39,459 bases of DNA from Gammaproteobacteria bacterium (GCA_014859545.1 JACUTZ010000005.1:1-39459); one strand, 5' to 3'. Positions 29,401-39,445 are shown, counted from the first letter of the stretch. Numbers and translations: made by a program. The notes: a model not told the origin generated them from the letters alone.

Positions 29401-29457
29401 ATAAGTTATGACCCTATTAAGCCTGTATAAACCAACCGTGAATTGAGGGAGAAGGCA

Positions 29458-29922
29458 ATGAGACTGACTACCAAAGGGCGTTACGCCGTCACGGCCATGC
29501 TGGATCTTGCGGTACATTATAATGAAGGTTCGATAACCCTGTCGGACATTTCCAAGCGTCAGGGTATTTCCCTGTCTTACCTGGAGCAGTTGTTTTCCCG
29601 CTTGCGCAAGAATGGTCTGGTCGACAGTGCCCGTGGTCCAGGTGGTGGATACCGCCTGAGCCGTGCCGCCGCCGAGATCTGTGTGGCCGATGTGATTACC
29701 GCCGTGGACGAAAAGGTCGACGCGATGCGTTGTGAAGGCAAGGGCAACTGCCAGGACAACGACCAGTGTCTGACTCATGAGCTGTGGTGTGACCTGAGTG
29801 GCCAGATCTACAGTTTCCTGAAGAGCATCGATCTGGGCCAGCTGGTGGATCGCAAGGGCGTCAAGGACGTGGCAGCACGTCAGCAGGGTAAATTGCAGTC
29901 GGAGCGTGCTGTCAATTTCTGA
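29458..29922 (+). CDS. iscR: Fe-S cluster assembly transcriptional regulator
   Basis: [65 protein letters not shown]; three-Cys cluster region [13 protein letters not shown]. Confidence 0.96.
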   Translation: MRLTTKGRYAVTAMLDLAVHYNEGSITLSDISKRQGISLSYLEQLFSRLRKNGLVDSARGPGGGYRLSRAAAEICVADVITAVDEKVDAMRCEGKGNCQDNDQCLTHELWCDLSGQIYSFLKSIDLGQLVDRKGVKDVAARQQGKLQSERAVNF

Positions 29923-31064
29923 TGATCTACCTGGATCATAATGCCACCACGCCCCTGGATCCTCGGGTGTTGAAGGCGATGCTGCCCTGGTTGCAGGATC
30001 GTTATGGCAATCCATCCAGCCGCCATGCCCTGGGTCGCCAGGCCAAGGCCGCGCTGGAGCTGGCACGGGAACAGGTTGCCGCTCTGGTCAATGCCCACCC
30101 CAGCCAGGTGATCTTCACCAGCGGCGGGACCGAGGCAAACAATCTGGCCCTCAAGGGCCGGGCCATGGCACCGGGCCGTTTGCAGGTCAGTGCCATCGAA
30201 CATGCCTCCTTGCTGGGTCCGGCCAGGGCCATGCAAAGAGAGGGCTGGCAGCTGGATCGGCTGCCGGTGGATTCCCAAGGGATGCTTGATATCGAGGCCG
30301 CTGTGGCGAGCCTTAATGATGAGACACGCCTGGTTTCGCTGATGTGGGCCAATAACGAAACCGGCGCGATTCAACCGGTGGCCGCGATGGCCGAATGTTG
30401 TCGCAGCCGCGGGATAGTGATGCATAGCGATGCGGTCCAGGCGGCGGGCAAGATCCCGGTGGATTTTGCCAGCAGTGGTGTGCAGTTGTTGAGTCTCTCG
30501 GCGCACAAGATCTACGGCCCCAAGGGTGTCGGCGCGCTGGTGGTGGACAAATCACTGGAATTGCTGCCGCTGCTGGATGGTGGTGGTCAGGAACGTAATC
30601 GCCGCGGTGGCACCGAGAATATCCCGGCCATCGTTGGTTTTGGTCTGGCAGCGGAGTTGGCACGGCTTGAATTGCCTCAGCGCAGCCTCCAGCTAGAACA
30701 CCTGAGAGGGCGACTTGAGCAGCAATTGGCGCAGCAGCTGCCGCAGGCGGTGATCTTCTCCAGTGGCATCGCCCGTCTGCCCAACACGGTGTTTCTGGCG
30801 ATTCCAGGCCTGGATGGGGAAACTCTGATTATGGCCATGGACAGGGAGGGGATAGCGCTCTCCAGTGGTTCGGCCTGCGGTAGTGCACAGAACGAACCCA
30901 GTCCGGTACTCAGGGCCATGGGTGTGGCCACGGAACTTGCCCAGGGTGCGATACGCATCAGTCTGGGCAAGGACAACACGGAACAGGATATTGACAGGCT
31001 CGTGGCGGGGCTTTGCACCCAGGTGCAAACCCTGCAGGGTATGGCCGCTGCGACGGCCTGGTAA
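29922..31064 (+). CDS. Second cysteine desulfurase (NifS/IscS-like), coupled to iscR
   Basis: [38 protein letters not shown]-Lys [10 protein letters not shown]; Cys loop SGSACGSAQNEPS; ATG overlaps the iscR stop (TGATG). Confidence 0.92.
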   Translation: MIYLDHNATTPLDPRVLKAMLPWLQDRYGNPSSRHALGRQAKAALELAREQVAALVNAHPSQVIFTSGGTEANNLALKGRAMAPGRLQVSAIEHASLLGPARAMQREGWQLDRLPVDSQGMLDIEAAVASLNDETRLVSLMWANNETGAIQPVAAMAECCRSRGIVMHSDAVQAAGKIPVDFASSGVQLLSLSAHKIYGPKGVGALVVDKSLELLPLLDGGGQERNRRGGTENIPAIVGFGLAAELARLELPQRSLQLEHLRGRLEQQLAQQLPQAVIFSSGIARLPNTVFLAIPGLDGETLIMAMDREGIALSSGSACGSAQNEPSPVLRAMGVATELAQGAIRISLGKDNTEQDIDRLVAGLCTQVQTLQGMAAATAW

Positions 31065-31092
31065 ACATTGACGATTGTGAGCGGAGCGAATC

Positions 31093-32310
31093 ATGAAAAA
31101 ACCGATCTACCTGGACTATTCAGCCACCACCCCGGTGGATCCGCGTGTGGCCAAGCTCATGTGCAGCTATCTGACCCCCGATGATGGCCTGTTTGGCAAT
31201 GCGGCCTCCCGCTCCCACCAGTACGGTTGGGATGCGGAAGACGCGATCGATACTGCCCGCAAGCATGTGGCCAATCTGATCAACGCCAACCCCAAGGAGA
31301 TCGTCTGGACCTCCGGTGCCACCGAATCCGACAATCTGGCGATCAAGGGTGTGGCCGAGTTCTATGCCAAAAAGGGCAAGCACATCATCACCTCCAAGAC
31401 GGAACACAAGGCGGTGCTGGATACCTGTCGCAACCTTGAGCGCTTTGGCTACGACGTTACCTATCTGGAGCCCAAGAGCGATGGTCTGATCGACCTGAAC
31501 GAGCTGGAAGCGGCAATGCGTGAAGACACCATCCTGGTCTCCATCATGCACGTGAACAACGAGATTGGTGTTATTCAGGATATTCCGAGCATCGGCAAGC
31601 TGTGTCGTGCACGCAAGATTCTCTTCCATGTGGATGCGGCACAAAGTGCCGGCAAGACCCCCATCGACGTGGAGGCCATGAATATCGACCTGCTGTCCCT
31701 CTCGGCTCACAAGATCTATGGCCCCAAGGGGATTGGTGCCCTGTATGTGCGTCGCAAGCCGCGTGTACGTCTCGAGGCGCAAATGCATGGTGGTGGTCAC
31801 GAGCGTGGCATGCGCTCCGGTACCCTGGCCACCCACCAGATCGTCGGTATGGGTGAGGCCTTCCGCCTGGCCGCCGAGGAGCTGGAACAGGATTACGCCC
31901 ATGCCCTCAAGCTGCGTGAACGTCTGCTCAAGGGTGTGAGTGATATCGAAGAGAATTATATCAACGGTGATATGGAACGACGCGTGCCGCACAACCTGAA
32001 TATCAGCTTCAACTATGTGGAAGGTGAATCGCTGATGATGGCGCTCAATGAGCTGGCGGTATCCTCCGGCTCGGCCTGCACCTCGGCCAGCCTTGAGCCT
32101 TCTTATGTGCTGCGTGCACTGGGTCGTTCTGATGAACTGGCGCATAGTTCGATTCGCTTCAGCTTCGGCCGTTTTACCACCGAGGCGGACATTGACCGCG
32201 CTATCGAATTGCTCCACCAGAAGATTGACAAGCTACGTTCGCTTTCCCCGCTGTGGGATATGTACAAGGACGGCGTGGATCTCTCCACCGTGCAGTGGAC
32301 CGCACATTAA
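31093..32310 (+). CDS. iscS: Cysteine desulfurase IscS
   Basis: [45 protein letters not shown]-term [21 protein letters not shown]. Confidence 0.97.
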   Translation: MKKPIYLDYSATTPVDPRVAKLMCSYLTPDDGLFGNAASRSHQYGWDAEDAIDTARKHVANLINANPKEIVWTSGATESDNLAIKGVAEFYAKKGKHIITSKTEHKAVLDTCRNLERFGYDVTYLEPKSDGLIDLNELEAAMREDTILVSIMHVNNEIGVIQDIPSIGKLCRARKILFHVDAAQSAGKTPIDVEAMNIDLLSLSAHKIYGPKGIGALYVRRKPRVRLEAQMHGGGHERGMRSGTLATHQIVGMGEAFRLAAEELEQDYAHALKLRERLLKGVSDIEENYINGDMERRVPHNLNISFNYVEGESLMMALNELAVSSGSACTSASLEPSYVLRALGRSDELAHSSIRFSFGRFTTEADIDRAIELLHQKIDKLRSLSPLWDMYKDGVDLSTVQWTAH

Positions 32311-32472
32311 GGCTTGGTTTGTATTGCGATGACCTTGCCCATTAGCGGTGCAAGGTCAGGGAATAGGGAGGGTGAGTTGGTTTCAGTATGAAACTATACC
32401 CACCATGTCTGTTGGGCTAGAATCATATTCCCCCACTAGCCAGGGGGCGATTAACCATTGAGGTAACAGATC

Positions 32473-32856
32473 ATGGCATACAGTGACAAGGTATTGGACC
32501 ACTACGAAAATCCGCGCAATGTTGGCACCTTTGAGAACGACGACGAGGCTGTGGGTACCGGTATGGTGGGTGCGCCTGCCTGTGGTGATGTCATGCGCCT
32601 GCAGATCAAGGTCAATGATCAGGGCATCATCGAAGATGCCTGTTTCAAGACCTATGGCTGCGGTTCGGCAATCGCCTCCAGCTCGCTGGTTACCGAGTGG
32701 GTGAAGGGCAAGACCCTGGATGATGCCGCGCAGATCAAGAACAGCCAGATCGCCGAAGAATTGGCTCTGCCGCCGGTGAAGATTCACTGCTCGGTACTTG
32801 CTGAGGACGCCATCAAGGCGGCCATCAGCGACTACAAGGCCAAGCATCAAGGCTAA
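32473..32856 (+). CDS. iscU: Fe-S scaffold IscU
   Basis: MAYSDKVLDHYENPRNVGTF; LPPVKIHCSVLAEDAIKAAI. Confidence 0.97.
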   Translation: MAYSDKVLDHYENPRNVGTFENDDEAVGTGMVGAPACGDVMRLQIKVNDQGIIEDACFKTYGCGSAIASSSLVTEWVKGKTLDDAAQIKNSQIAEELALPPVKIHCSVLAEDAIKAAISDYKAKHQG

Positions 32857-32877
32857 TTTGCCTGGAGGGGAATGAGC

Positions 32878-33201
32878 ATGGCAGTCACATTGACAGAAAA
32901 CGCCGCGGATCGCGTACAAAAATTCCTTGCCGGTCGCGGCAAGGGAGAAGGCCTGCGCCTGGCTGTACGTACCTCCGGCTGCTCCGGCATGGCCTATGTG
33001 TTGGAGTTTGCCGATCAGATCGCCGAGGAAGACCTGGTCTTCGAAAGCCACGGGGTCAAGGTGATCATCGATCCCAAGAGCCTGACCTACCTGGATGGCA
33101 CCGAGGTGGACTTTGGCAAGGAGGGATTGAACGAAGGCTTCAAGTTCAATAACCCGAACGTCAAGGACGCCTGCGGCTGCGGTGAAAGCTTCACGGTGTG
33201 A
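32878..33201 (+). CDS. iscA: A-type Fe-S carrier IscA
   Basis: Conserved cysteines SGCSGMAY and CGCGESF. Confidence 0.96.
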   Translation: MAVTLTENAADRVQKFLAGRGKGEGLRLAVRTSGCSGMAYVLEFADQIAEEDLVFESHGVKVIIDPKSLTYLDGTEVDFGKEGLNEGFKFNNPNVKDACGCGESFTV

Positions 33202-33206
33202 AGCCC

Positions 33207-33761
33207 ATGTCATTTTCGCCCAATGCGGATTATTTCGAGCTGTTTGGCCTGACGCCAGGCTTTGAGATCGATCAGGAACTGCTATCGCTGCGTTTTCGCG
33301 AGCTGCAGCGTAACGCCCATCCGGATCGATTTGCCAATGCCTCGGCCCAGGACAAACTTGCCTCGGTACAGCAGGCCGCCTTGATCAACGAGGCCTATCA
33401 AGCCCTAAAAAGCCCGCTTGGCCGTGGTCGTTATCTGTTGGCCCGCAGTGGTGCCCAGCTTGACGATGCGGACACCCGGATGGATACCGGCTTTCTGATG
33501 GCACAAATGGCCCTGCGTGAAGACCTGGCGGCGGTGCCGACCAGTGCCGATCCCTTTGCCAGTCTGGATCTGCTTCGCCAGCGTATCGAGGGTAATGAAC
33601 GGGAGATGGTCGCGCAATTACAGCGGCTGGATGAGGCGATACTCGCCGGTGATCCCGAGGCCCTTGAGCAAGGTGTGCAATGGGTGCGCAAGATGCAGTT
33701 CATGCACCGCCTGCTCGAAGAGCTCGACAGCATGGAAGACGATTTGGTGCATCAGGGCTGA
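33207..33761 (+). CDS. hscB: Co-chaperone HscB
   Basis: J-domain HPD ([12 protein letters not shown]) and C-terminal helices. Confidence 0.94.
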   Translation: MSFSPNADYFELFGLTPGFEIDQELLSLRFRELQRNAHPDRFANASAQDKLASVQQAALINEAYQALKSPLGRGRYLLARSGAQLDDADTRMDTGFLMAQMALREDLAAVPTSADPFASLDLLRQRIEGNEREMVAQLQRLDEAILAGDPEALEQGVQWVRKMQFMHRLLEELDSMEDDLVHQG

Positions 33762-33807
33762 GCCCTTTCTTTTTATCTACTTCAGTTTTAAGGCAAAAAG
33801 CATACCC

Positions 33808-35682
33808 ATGGCCCTACTGCAAATCAGCGAACCCGGACTATCTACCGCACCCCATCAGCATCGGCTTGCCGCCGGGATTGATCTGGGTACCACCAACTCA
33901 CTGGTGGCGACGGTACGCAGCGGTGTGGCCGAGACCCTGGCCGATGAACAGGGCAGTCACCTACTACCCTCGGTGGTGCGTTATCTGGCCAGTGGTGAGC
34001 GTATTGTCGGTACGGAGGCCAAGCAACAGGCCGCCAAAGACCCGCTGAATACCATCATCTCGGTCAAGCGTTTCATGGGTCGGGGTGTGGATGACTTCAA
34101 AAGTCTTGGCAACCGTCTTCCCTACGAGTTTATCGGTAGCGACTCGGGTATGCCCCGGCTGCGCACCGTGGCCGGTGATTTTAGCCCGGTGGAGGTTTCT
34201 GCCGAGGTCTTACGCAGCCTGCGGGATCGTGCCGAGCAGAGCCTGGGCGGCGAACTGACCGGGGTGGTGCTGACCGTTCCAGCCTATTTTGACGATGCCC
34301 AGCGCCAGGCCACCAAGGATGCGGCCACCCTGGCCGGGCTGAATGTATTGCGTCTGATCAATGAGCCGACCGCAGCGGCGCTCGCCTATGGGTTGGACCA
34401 GGGTTCAGAAGGGCTTATCGCGGTTTACGATCTGGGTGGCGGTACCTTTGATATTTCCATCCTGCGTCTGAACAAGGGTGTGTTCGAAGTGCTCTCCACC
34501 GGCGGCGATTCCGCCCTGGGTGGCGACGATATGGATCGGGCGGTGGCCGAGTGGATCATGGCACAGGCCGGTATTGCGGATGACGCGGATCATCACCAGC
34601 TGCGCCGACTGATGCGCGATGCCTGTGCCGCCAAGGAAGCCCTCACCGAGGCCGACAGCGCTGAACTCAAGCTGGAGCTGGCGGATGGCAGTCATTGGGA
34701 AGGCCGACTCAGCCGGGAACAGTTTGATCAATTGATCGAGGCTTTGATCCGCAAGACCCTGCTGCCCTGTCGCCGCGCCCTCAAGGATGCCGGGGTTGAG
34801 GCCAGTGAGATCATGGATGTGGTGATGGTCGGTGGTTCCACCCGTGTGCCACTGGTGCGCCAGCGGGTTAGCGAATTTTTTGGCAGGGAGGCCAGGGTAG
34901 ATATTGACCCGGACAAGGTGGTCGCCATCGGCGCGGCGATGCAGGCCGATGTGTTGGTGGGCAACAAGCCCGGTGACGAGATGTTGCTGCTGGACGTGAT
35001 CCCCCTTTCACTGGGACTGGAGACCATGGGCGGCCTGGTGGAAAAGGTGATCCCGCGCAATACCACCATTCCGGTGGCGCGCGCCCAGGATTTCACCACC
35101 TTCAAGGATGGCCAGACCGCGATGGCCATCCATGTCCTGCAGGGTGAGCGTGAACTGGTCAGTGATTGCCGTTCCCTGGCGCGCTTCGAGCTGCGCGGGA
35201 TCCCACCGATGGCTGCCGGGGCGGCGCGAATTCGCGTCACGTTCCAGGTGGATGCGGATGGCCTGTTGTCGGTGACCGCGCGCGAGCAGGGTACCGGCAT
35301 CGTCAGTAGCATCCAGGTCAAACCCTCCTATGGCCTGTCTGACGAAGAGATTACCCAGATGCTGCGCGACTCGATGGAGCACGCCAGTGATGACAAGGAC
35401 GCGCGCATGTTGCGCGAGCAGCAGGTGGAAGCGGAGCGAGTGCTCGAGGCCCTGGAGGTTGCCCTGGCCGCCGATGGCGAGGTATTGCTGGATGAGCAGG
35501 AGCGTGCTGTGCTGCTGGCGGATATGGACTCCTTGCGTCAGCTGTTGGGCAGTAGTGATTACCGCCTGATTAAACAGGCCATCGATAAGCTTAATGTCGG
35601 CTCCTCTGAATTTGCCGCACGGCGCATGAATGCCAGCATCAAAAAGGCCCTGTCAGGGCAGGATCTGGAACGATTTGAATAA
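33808..35682 (+). CDS. hscA: Fe-S specialised Hsp70 HscA
   Basis: [45 protein letters not shown]. Confidence 0.96.
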   Translation: MALLQISEPGLSTAPHQHRLAAGIDLGTTNSLVATVRSGVAETLADEQGSHLLPSVVRYLASGERIVGTEAKQQAAKDPLNTIISVKRFMGRGVDDFKSLGNRLPYEFIGSDSGMPRLRTVAGDFSPVEVSAEVLRSLRDRAEQSLGGELTGVVLTVPAYFDDAQRQATKDAATLAGLNVLRLINEPTAAALAYGLDQGSEGLIAVYDLGGGTFDISILRLNKGVFEVLSTGGDSALGGDDMDRAVAEWIMAQAGIADDADHHQLRRLMRDACAAKEALTEADSAELKLELADGSHWEGRLSREQFDQLIEALIRKTLLPCRRALKDAGVEASEIMDVVMVGGSTRVPLVRQRVSEFFGREARVDIDPDKVVAIGAAMQADVLVGNKPGDEMLLLDVIPLSLGLETMGGLVEKVIPRNTTIPVARAQDFTTFKDGQTAMAIHVLQGERELVSDCRSLARFELRGIPPMAAGAARIRVTFQVDADGLLSVTAREQGTGIVSSIQVKPSYGLSDEEITQMLRDSMEHASDDKDARMLREQQVEAERVLEALEVALAADGEVLLDEQERAVLLADMDSLRQLLGSSDYRLIKQAIDKLNVGSSEFAARRMNASIKKALSGQDLERFE

Positions 35683-35695
35683 TGGAGTTCACCGT

Positions 35696-36037
35696 ATGAC
35701 GCAGTTGATTTTTCTTCCGCATGAAACCCTTTGTCCTGACGGTGCCGTCATCGAAGCCGAGCCCGGGATCAGTATCTGTGATGCCGCCCTGGCCAATGGT
35801 ATCGAGATCGAACACGCCTGTGAAAAATCCTGTGCCTGTACTACCTGTCATGTGGTCGTACGTGAAGGTGGGGAGGCCTTGAACGAGGCCGATGAAGTGG
35901 AAGAGGATATGCTCGACAAGGCCTGGGGCCTGGAGCCGGATTCACGCCTTTCCTGCCAGGCCATTGTCGGCGATGTGGATCTGGTGATCGAGATCCCAAA
36001 ATACACCATCAATATGGTTTCCGAAGGGCATCACTAG
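35696..36037 (+). CDS. fdx: ISC-type 2Fe-2S ferredoxin
   Basis: CEKSCACTTCHVVV ... RLSCQAIV. Confidence 0.96.
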   Translation: MTQLIFLPHETLCPDGAVIEAEPGISICDAALANGIEIEHACEKSCACTTCHVVVREGGEALNEADEVEEDMLDKAWGLEPDSRLSCQAIVGDVDLVIEIPKYTINMVSEGHH

Positions 36038-36082
36038 CGCCGGAGCAGTTCCGGTCAGCGTTACGTCGAGAGGAGTGCCACG

Positions 36083-36280
36083 ATGAAATGGACCGATAGT
36101 CTGGATATTGCCATCGCCCTCGATGAGGTCCATCCGGATGTGGACCCGCGCTACATCCGTTTTACCGATCTGCATGCCTGGGTCTGTGCCCTGGATGATT
36201 TCGACGATGAGTCGGAAAACTCCAACGAGGCGATCCTCGAGGCGATCCAGATGCAGTGGCTGGAGGAGCGCGAGGACTGA
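36083..36280 (+). CDS. iscX: IscX (YfhJ) family protein
   Basis: MKWTDSLDIAIALDEVHPDVDPRYIRFTDLHAWVCALDDFDD. Confidence 0.95.
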   Translation: MKWTDSLDIAIALDEVHPDVDPRYIRFTDLHAWVCALDDFDDESENSNEAILEAIQMQWLEERED

Positions 36281-36284
36281 ATCT

Positions 36285-37274
36285 TCAGGGTATGCTGGCG
36301 TGTAACATCGCCCGCAGTGGTGCCGGATAGCCTTCGACAGTGCGGCTGGGATCGCGCGGGTCCAGGTAGTCCCTGAGTGATTCAAAGTGCATCCATGGGG
36401 TGGCACGCTGTTCCTCGACCGTGGTTGGACTGAGATCCAGCAGCCGTACCTGCTTGAACCCTGCCTCCGTCAGCCAGTGGCTGACGCTCGCCACACTCGG
36501 GACGGTGTGCACATTCTTCATTTTGGCATAGCGCCTGTCGCCCTGACTGGCCGGATAGATCGCCTCGCCATGCCCTTCGGGGATCACTAGCCCCTCAATG
36601 ATCAACTCGCCAGCGGGTTTTAGCATCTGGTGCAGTTGCGTCAGGTGTTCCATGTGATCGCGCCGGTGGTAGATCACCCCCATCGAAAATACCGTATCAA
36701 ACGCCCCCTGCCCCGGCGGCAGTGCCTCCAGCGCCAGCGGCAACACCTGCATCGGCTGCGGGCCGATCAGTTTTTGCATCGCCGCAAACTGCATCACGTA
36801 GGAGATGGTCGGATCGATGCCGATCACCCGTTGGGCGCCGGCCCCCAGCATGCGCCAGCCGTAGTAGCCGTTGCCGCTGCCCACATCCAGCACCAGCTTG
36901 TCCTGCAGGGTGATCTGCTCAGCCAGGCGCGCCCACTTCCAGTCGGATCGCCATTCGGTGTCCAGGTGCAGGCCATAGGGGCAGAAAGGCCCCTTGCGCC
37001 AGGGATGAAAGGCCATCAGGGTCTCAGCCAGCTGTGTACGTGCTGCTTCATTAAGCTGCTTGGCCTCGCCGATATGCAGGCAGGGGGCATTCAGATCCAG
37101 CTTGTCGGGTTTCAGTTCCGGCAGCGCCGCCAGTGCATCCAGCCAGCGCGGCAGATCACCATGGGCCAGCAGGCGCTCCTCACACAGGGCCGGTACCGTC
37201 TCCAGCCAGTGGGCCAGCGGTGACTGTGCAAGCCATTGCCACAGGGCATCGTAATCAAGTTGTTCTAGGTTCAT
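36285..37274 (-). CDS. cmoB: tRNA U34 carboxymethyltransferase
   Basis: KGPFCPYGLHLDTEWRSDWKWARL; VLDVGSGNGYYGWRMLGAGA. MNLEQL start preferred because the upstream ORF extension is repeat sequence. Confidence 0.94.
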   Translation of the reverse strand: MNLEQLDYDALWQWLAQSPLAHWLETVPALCEERLLAHGDLPRWLDALAALPELKPDKLDLNAPCLHIGEAKQLNEAARTQLAETLMAFHPWRKGPFCPYGLHLDTEWRSDWKWARLAEQITLQDKLVLDVGSGNGYYGWRMLGAGAQRVIGIDPTISYVMQFAAMQKLIGPQPMQVLPLALEALPPGQGAFDTVFSMGVIYHRRDHMEHLTQLHQMLKPAGELIIEGLVIPEGHGEAIYPASQGDRRYAKMKNVHTVPSVASVSHWLTEAGFKQVRLLDLSPTTVEEQRATPWMHFESLRDYLDPRDPSRTVEGYPAPLRAMLHASIP

Positions 37275-37289
37275 TGTAAAAAGATTCTC

Positions 37290-37510
37290 ACCGCAGAGGC
37301 GCAAAGGCGCAGAGAAAAGAATGGGAATAAGTGCTTACGGGGTTTCCGATACCTATTACCAATAGATTTGTATTGGTAGAAGTGAGCATGTCGTCTCGTA
37401 CACCTCTGTGCCTGGGCGATATGTTCCCGACATCGCCAACTGACTACATCCCTGTCGTCGTCTGCGGTAAAAATGATCTTTGCGTCTTTGCGTCTTTGCG
37501 TCTTTGCGGT
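37290..37510. repeat. Inverted-repeat element between cmoA and cmoB
   Basis: Left arm ACCGCAGAGGCGCAAAGGCGCAGAG (from 37290); right arm CTTTGCGTCTTTGCGTCTTTGCGTCTTTGCGGT (ends 37510); encloses repeat copy B. Confidence 0.85.
37402..37482. repeat. Dispersed about 80-bp structured repeat, copy B
   Basis: ACCTCTGTGCCTGGGCGATATGTTCCCGACATCGCCAACTGACTACATCCCTGTCGTCGTCTGCGGTAA; homologous to 23927-24006. Confidence 0.85.
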
Positions 37511-38253
37511 TAATGCTTTTTAAACGCTACTAAGGAAGCAAAATTGAAGGCCTGAAACCAGGACTCGACCTGGGCAAATCCGGCCTCCGTCAGCCGTGCC
37601 CGGTGCTGCGCCAGGGTATCGGGCACCAGCACATTTTCCAGCGCGGCACGTTTCTGGCTGATCTCCATCTCCGAATAACCGTTGGCCCGCTTGAAGGCCA
37701 GGTGCATCTGCTCCTCGAAGGCCTGGCTTTGGGGATCGGGAAAACACAGCTTTTCCGACAGGATCAACACCCCGCCCGGCAGCATGCCAGCATGGATGGT
37801 TTGCAGCAGGTTTAGCCGCTCTGTCGGAGGCAGAAACTGCAGGGTGAAATTGAGTACCACCACCGAGGCCTGTTCGATCACCACCTCGCGGATATCCGCC
37901 TCGATCACCTCCACCGGGGTAGGGGAGAGATCGCTGGCGATATGTTCACGGCAGCGCGCCACCATCGCCTCGGCGTTGTCCACCGCGATGATCCGGCAGC
38001 CCGGCACCTGGATACGTCGCCGCAGCGAGAGGGTAGCGGCACCCAGCGAGCAGCCGAGGTCATAGATGCGGCTATTCGGCTGGGCATATTGTTCGGCAAA
38101 CAACCCGAGCAGGGCGATGATATCGCCATAGCCCGGCACCGAGCGACGGATCATATCGGGAAACACACTCGCCACCCGCTCATCGAACTGAAAGTCCACC
38201 AACATCGGCTCGGGCTGGGAAAACAGGGTGTCGCGGGGAGGCGCTTGGCTCAT
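37510..38253 (-). CDS. cmoA: Carboxy-S-adenosyl-L-methionine synthase
   Basis: [58 protein letters not shown]. Confidence 0.95.
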   Translation of the reverse strand: MSQAPPRDTLFSQPEPMLVDFQFDERVASVFPDMIRRSVPGYGDIIALLGLFAEQYAQPNSRIYDLGCSLGAATLSLRRRIQVPGCRIIAVDNAEAMVARCREHIASDLSPTPVEVIEADIREVVIEQASVVVLNFTLQFLPPTERLNLLQTIHAGMLPGGVLILSEKLCFPDPQSQAFEEQMHLAFKRANGYSEMEISQKRAALENVLVPDTLAQHRARLTEAGFAQVESWFQAFNFASLVAFKKH

Positions 38254-38335
38254 GGGCTCATCGAACGGTAGTGAAGATCGGCGGTCATTTTAGCCTGAAT
38301 GGGGGGGTAGGCACAGCGTTCGATAAAGATGTAGC

Positions 38336-38363
38336 AAATCAATGGGGTCAGAGTCATTGATTT
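38336..38363. repeat. RAYT-associated palindrome
   Basis: AAATCAATG-GGGTCAGAGT-CATTGATTT, 9-bp perfect arms; resembles motifs usually found upstream of REP-associated (Y1) transposase genes. Confidence 0.6.
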
Positions 38364-38498
38364 AAACGTCAATGGGGTGTTCGGCTGAGCTAGGCCGATA
38401 ATTCCAGCGGGTGAGAGTCCCGTTCCGGCAGTAAAGTCGTGGTTGTCCCAATTTGTGTTTATACAGCTCATTTTTGGGGAGGAATTACTGAGTAGTGG

Positions 38499-38864
38499 CT
38501 AAGTACCACGCGTTTGCGCTGATAATTTCCTGTATAGCAGTTCTGCTTCTTGCTGTAGGGTATGTTCGATCTCAAGAAGCCGCTCAGGAAGATCCATCTG
38601 GCAGTGTTTAATGGTGAGAATAATGAGTGTGTCTGACAATCTTGTGCAGACCAGATGATGGTTGCGAACCGGGTAAAACTGGAAAAAATGGGATATTCCC
38701 GGTTTTGAAAGGAGTATGTCGGGCTGTTCCTGAAGGATGGATAGTGCGGCTTCGACGTCATCCAGATAACGTTCGGCTACCTTGGTGCCAAATGTTTGGA
38801 TTGAATAGTCGTGGATCTCACGCAGATCAGCCATTGCACGATGGGTGAGTTCGACTGAGACCAT
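38499..38864 (-). CDS. RelE/ParE family toxin
   Basis: MVSVELTHRAMADLREIHDYSIQTFGTKVAERYLDDVEAALSILQEQPDI; directly after a ParD-like gene. Confidence 0.87.
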   Translation of the reverse strand: MVSVELTHRAMADLREIHDYSIQTFGTKVAERYLDDVEAALSILQEQPDILLSKPGISHFFQFYPVRNHHLVCTRLSDTLIILTIKHCQMDLPERLLEIEHTLQQEAELLYRKLSAQTRGT

Positions 38865-38866
38865 GG

Positions 38867-39127
38867 TTATTTTCGGTTGGAGGTGCCGAATTGTTGCATA
38901 TCATTGCGCAGATCACCTGAAAAACGGATGACACGCCCGATAATGGCATCATGATAACCTTCGATAATAGACATGCGTAACTCAGCGGCCTCTTGCCGCT
39001 CTTTTTTTTCACGGAGCAGGCTTCTTAGGAATTCGCTGGGTGTGGCATAGAGGGTACCATCGCCCGTATTGCGGTCAATGAATTGTCTTAGCTCGTCAGT
39101 TAATGAGAGGTTGATGCTGCTACTCAT
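38867..39127 (-). CDS. ParD-like ribbon-helix-helix antitoxin
   Basis: MSSSINLSLTDELRQFIDRNTGDGTLYATPSEFLRSLLREKKERQEAAEL; RBS GGAGAACAAA-ATG. Confidence 0.86.
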   Translation of the reverse strand: MSSSINLSLTDELRQFIDRNTGDGTLYATPSEFLRSLLREKKERQEAAELRMSIIEGYHDAIIGRVIRFSGDLRNDMQQFGTSNRK

Positions 39128-39173
39128 TTTGTTCTCCATGATATGCATTCCGGCGCGAGGGCGTGGACGAGGA

Positions 39174-39214
39174 ACAGATATCTGTACTCTAGATAGGATG
39201 TTTTTTATTGTCAA
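39174..39214 (-). promoter_or_regulatory. parDE-type promoter with palindromic operator
   Basis: Minus strand TTGACA (39214-39209)-N17-TAGAGT (39191-39186), immediately followed by the perfect palindrome ACAGATATCTGT (39174-39185). Confidence 0.7.
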
Positions 39215-39232
39215 TATTTGCCATTACCCTGA

Positions 39233-39445
39233 AATAAATACGTTCAGTACTTCAACTTTACCCATCGCCGTACTGGCACCCTGCGGGAGGGGCGCTACAA
39301 GTCCACGCTGGTGAGTGCAGAGCATTATTTGCTGACCTTGTATCGCTATATCGAGCTGAACCCGGTGCGGGCCGGGATGGTGGCTCATGCCTCGGAATAT
39401 CCCTGGTCTAGCAGGCTGTTGTTGTCTACTCATGCGTCGCGATAG
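39233..39445 (+). pseudogene. REP-associated tyrosine (Y1/TnpA_REP) transposase, 5'-truncated remnant
   Basis: Frame from 39233: NKYVQYFNFTHRRTGTLREGRYKSTLVSAEHYLLTLYRYIELNPVRAGMVAHASEYPWSSRLLLSTHASR*; RAYT C-terminal half without its catalytic N-terminal half. Confidence 0.85.

Noticed and set aside
31120-32217. 365-aa antisense ORF opposite iscS (and similar ones opposite gltX, glnS, metZ, suhB/trmJ and iscU/iscA)
   Set aside because: Frame and composition are those expected from antisense of biased codons; the sense genes are unambiguous.
37275-37304. N-terminal extension of CmoB (MRLCGENLFT...)
   Set aside because: The extension is translated repeat arm; MNLEQL at 37274 is the more credible start.
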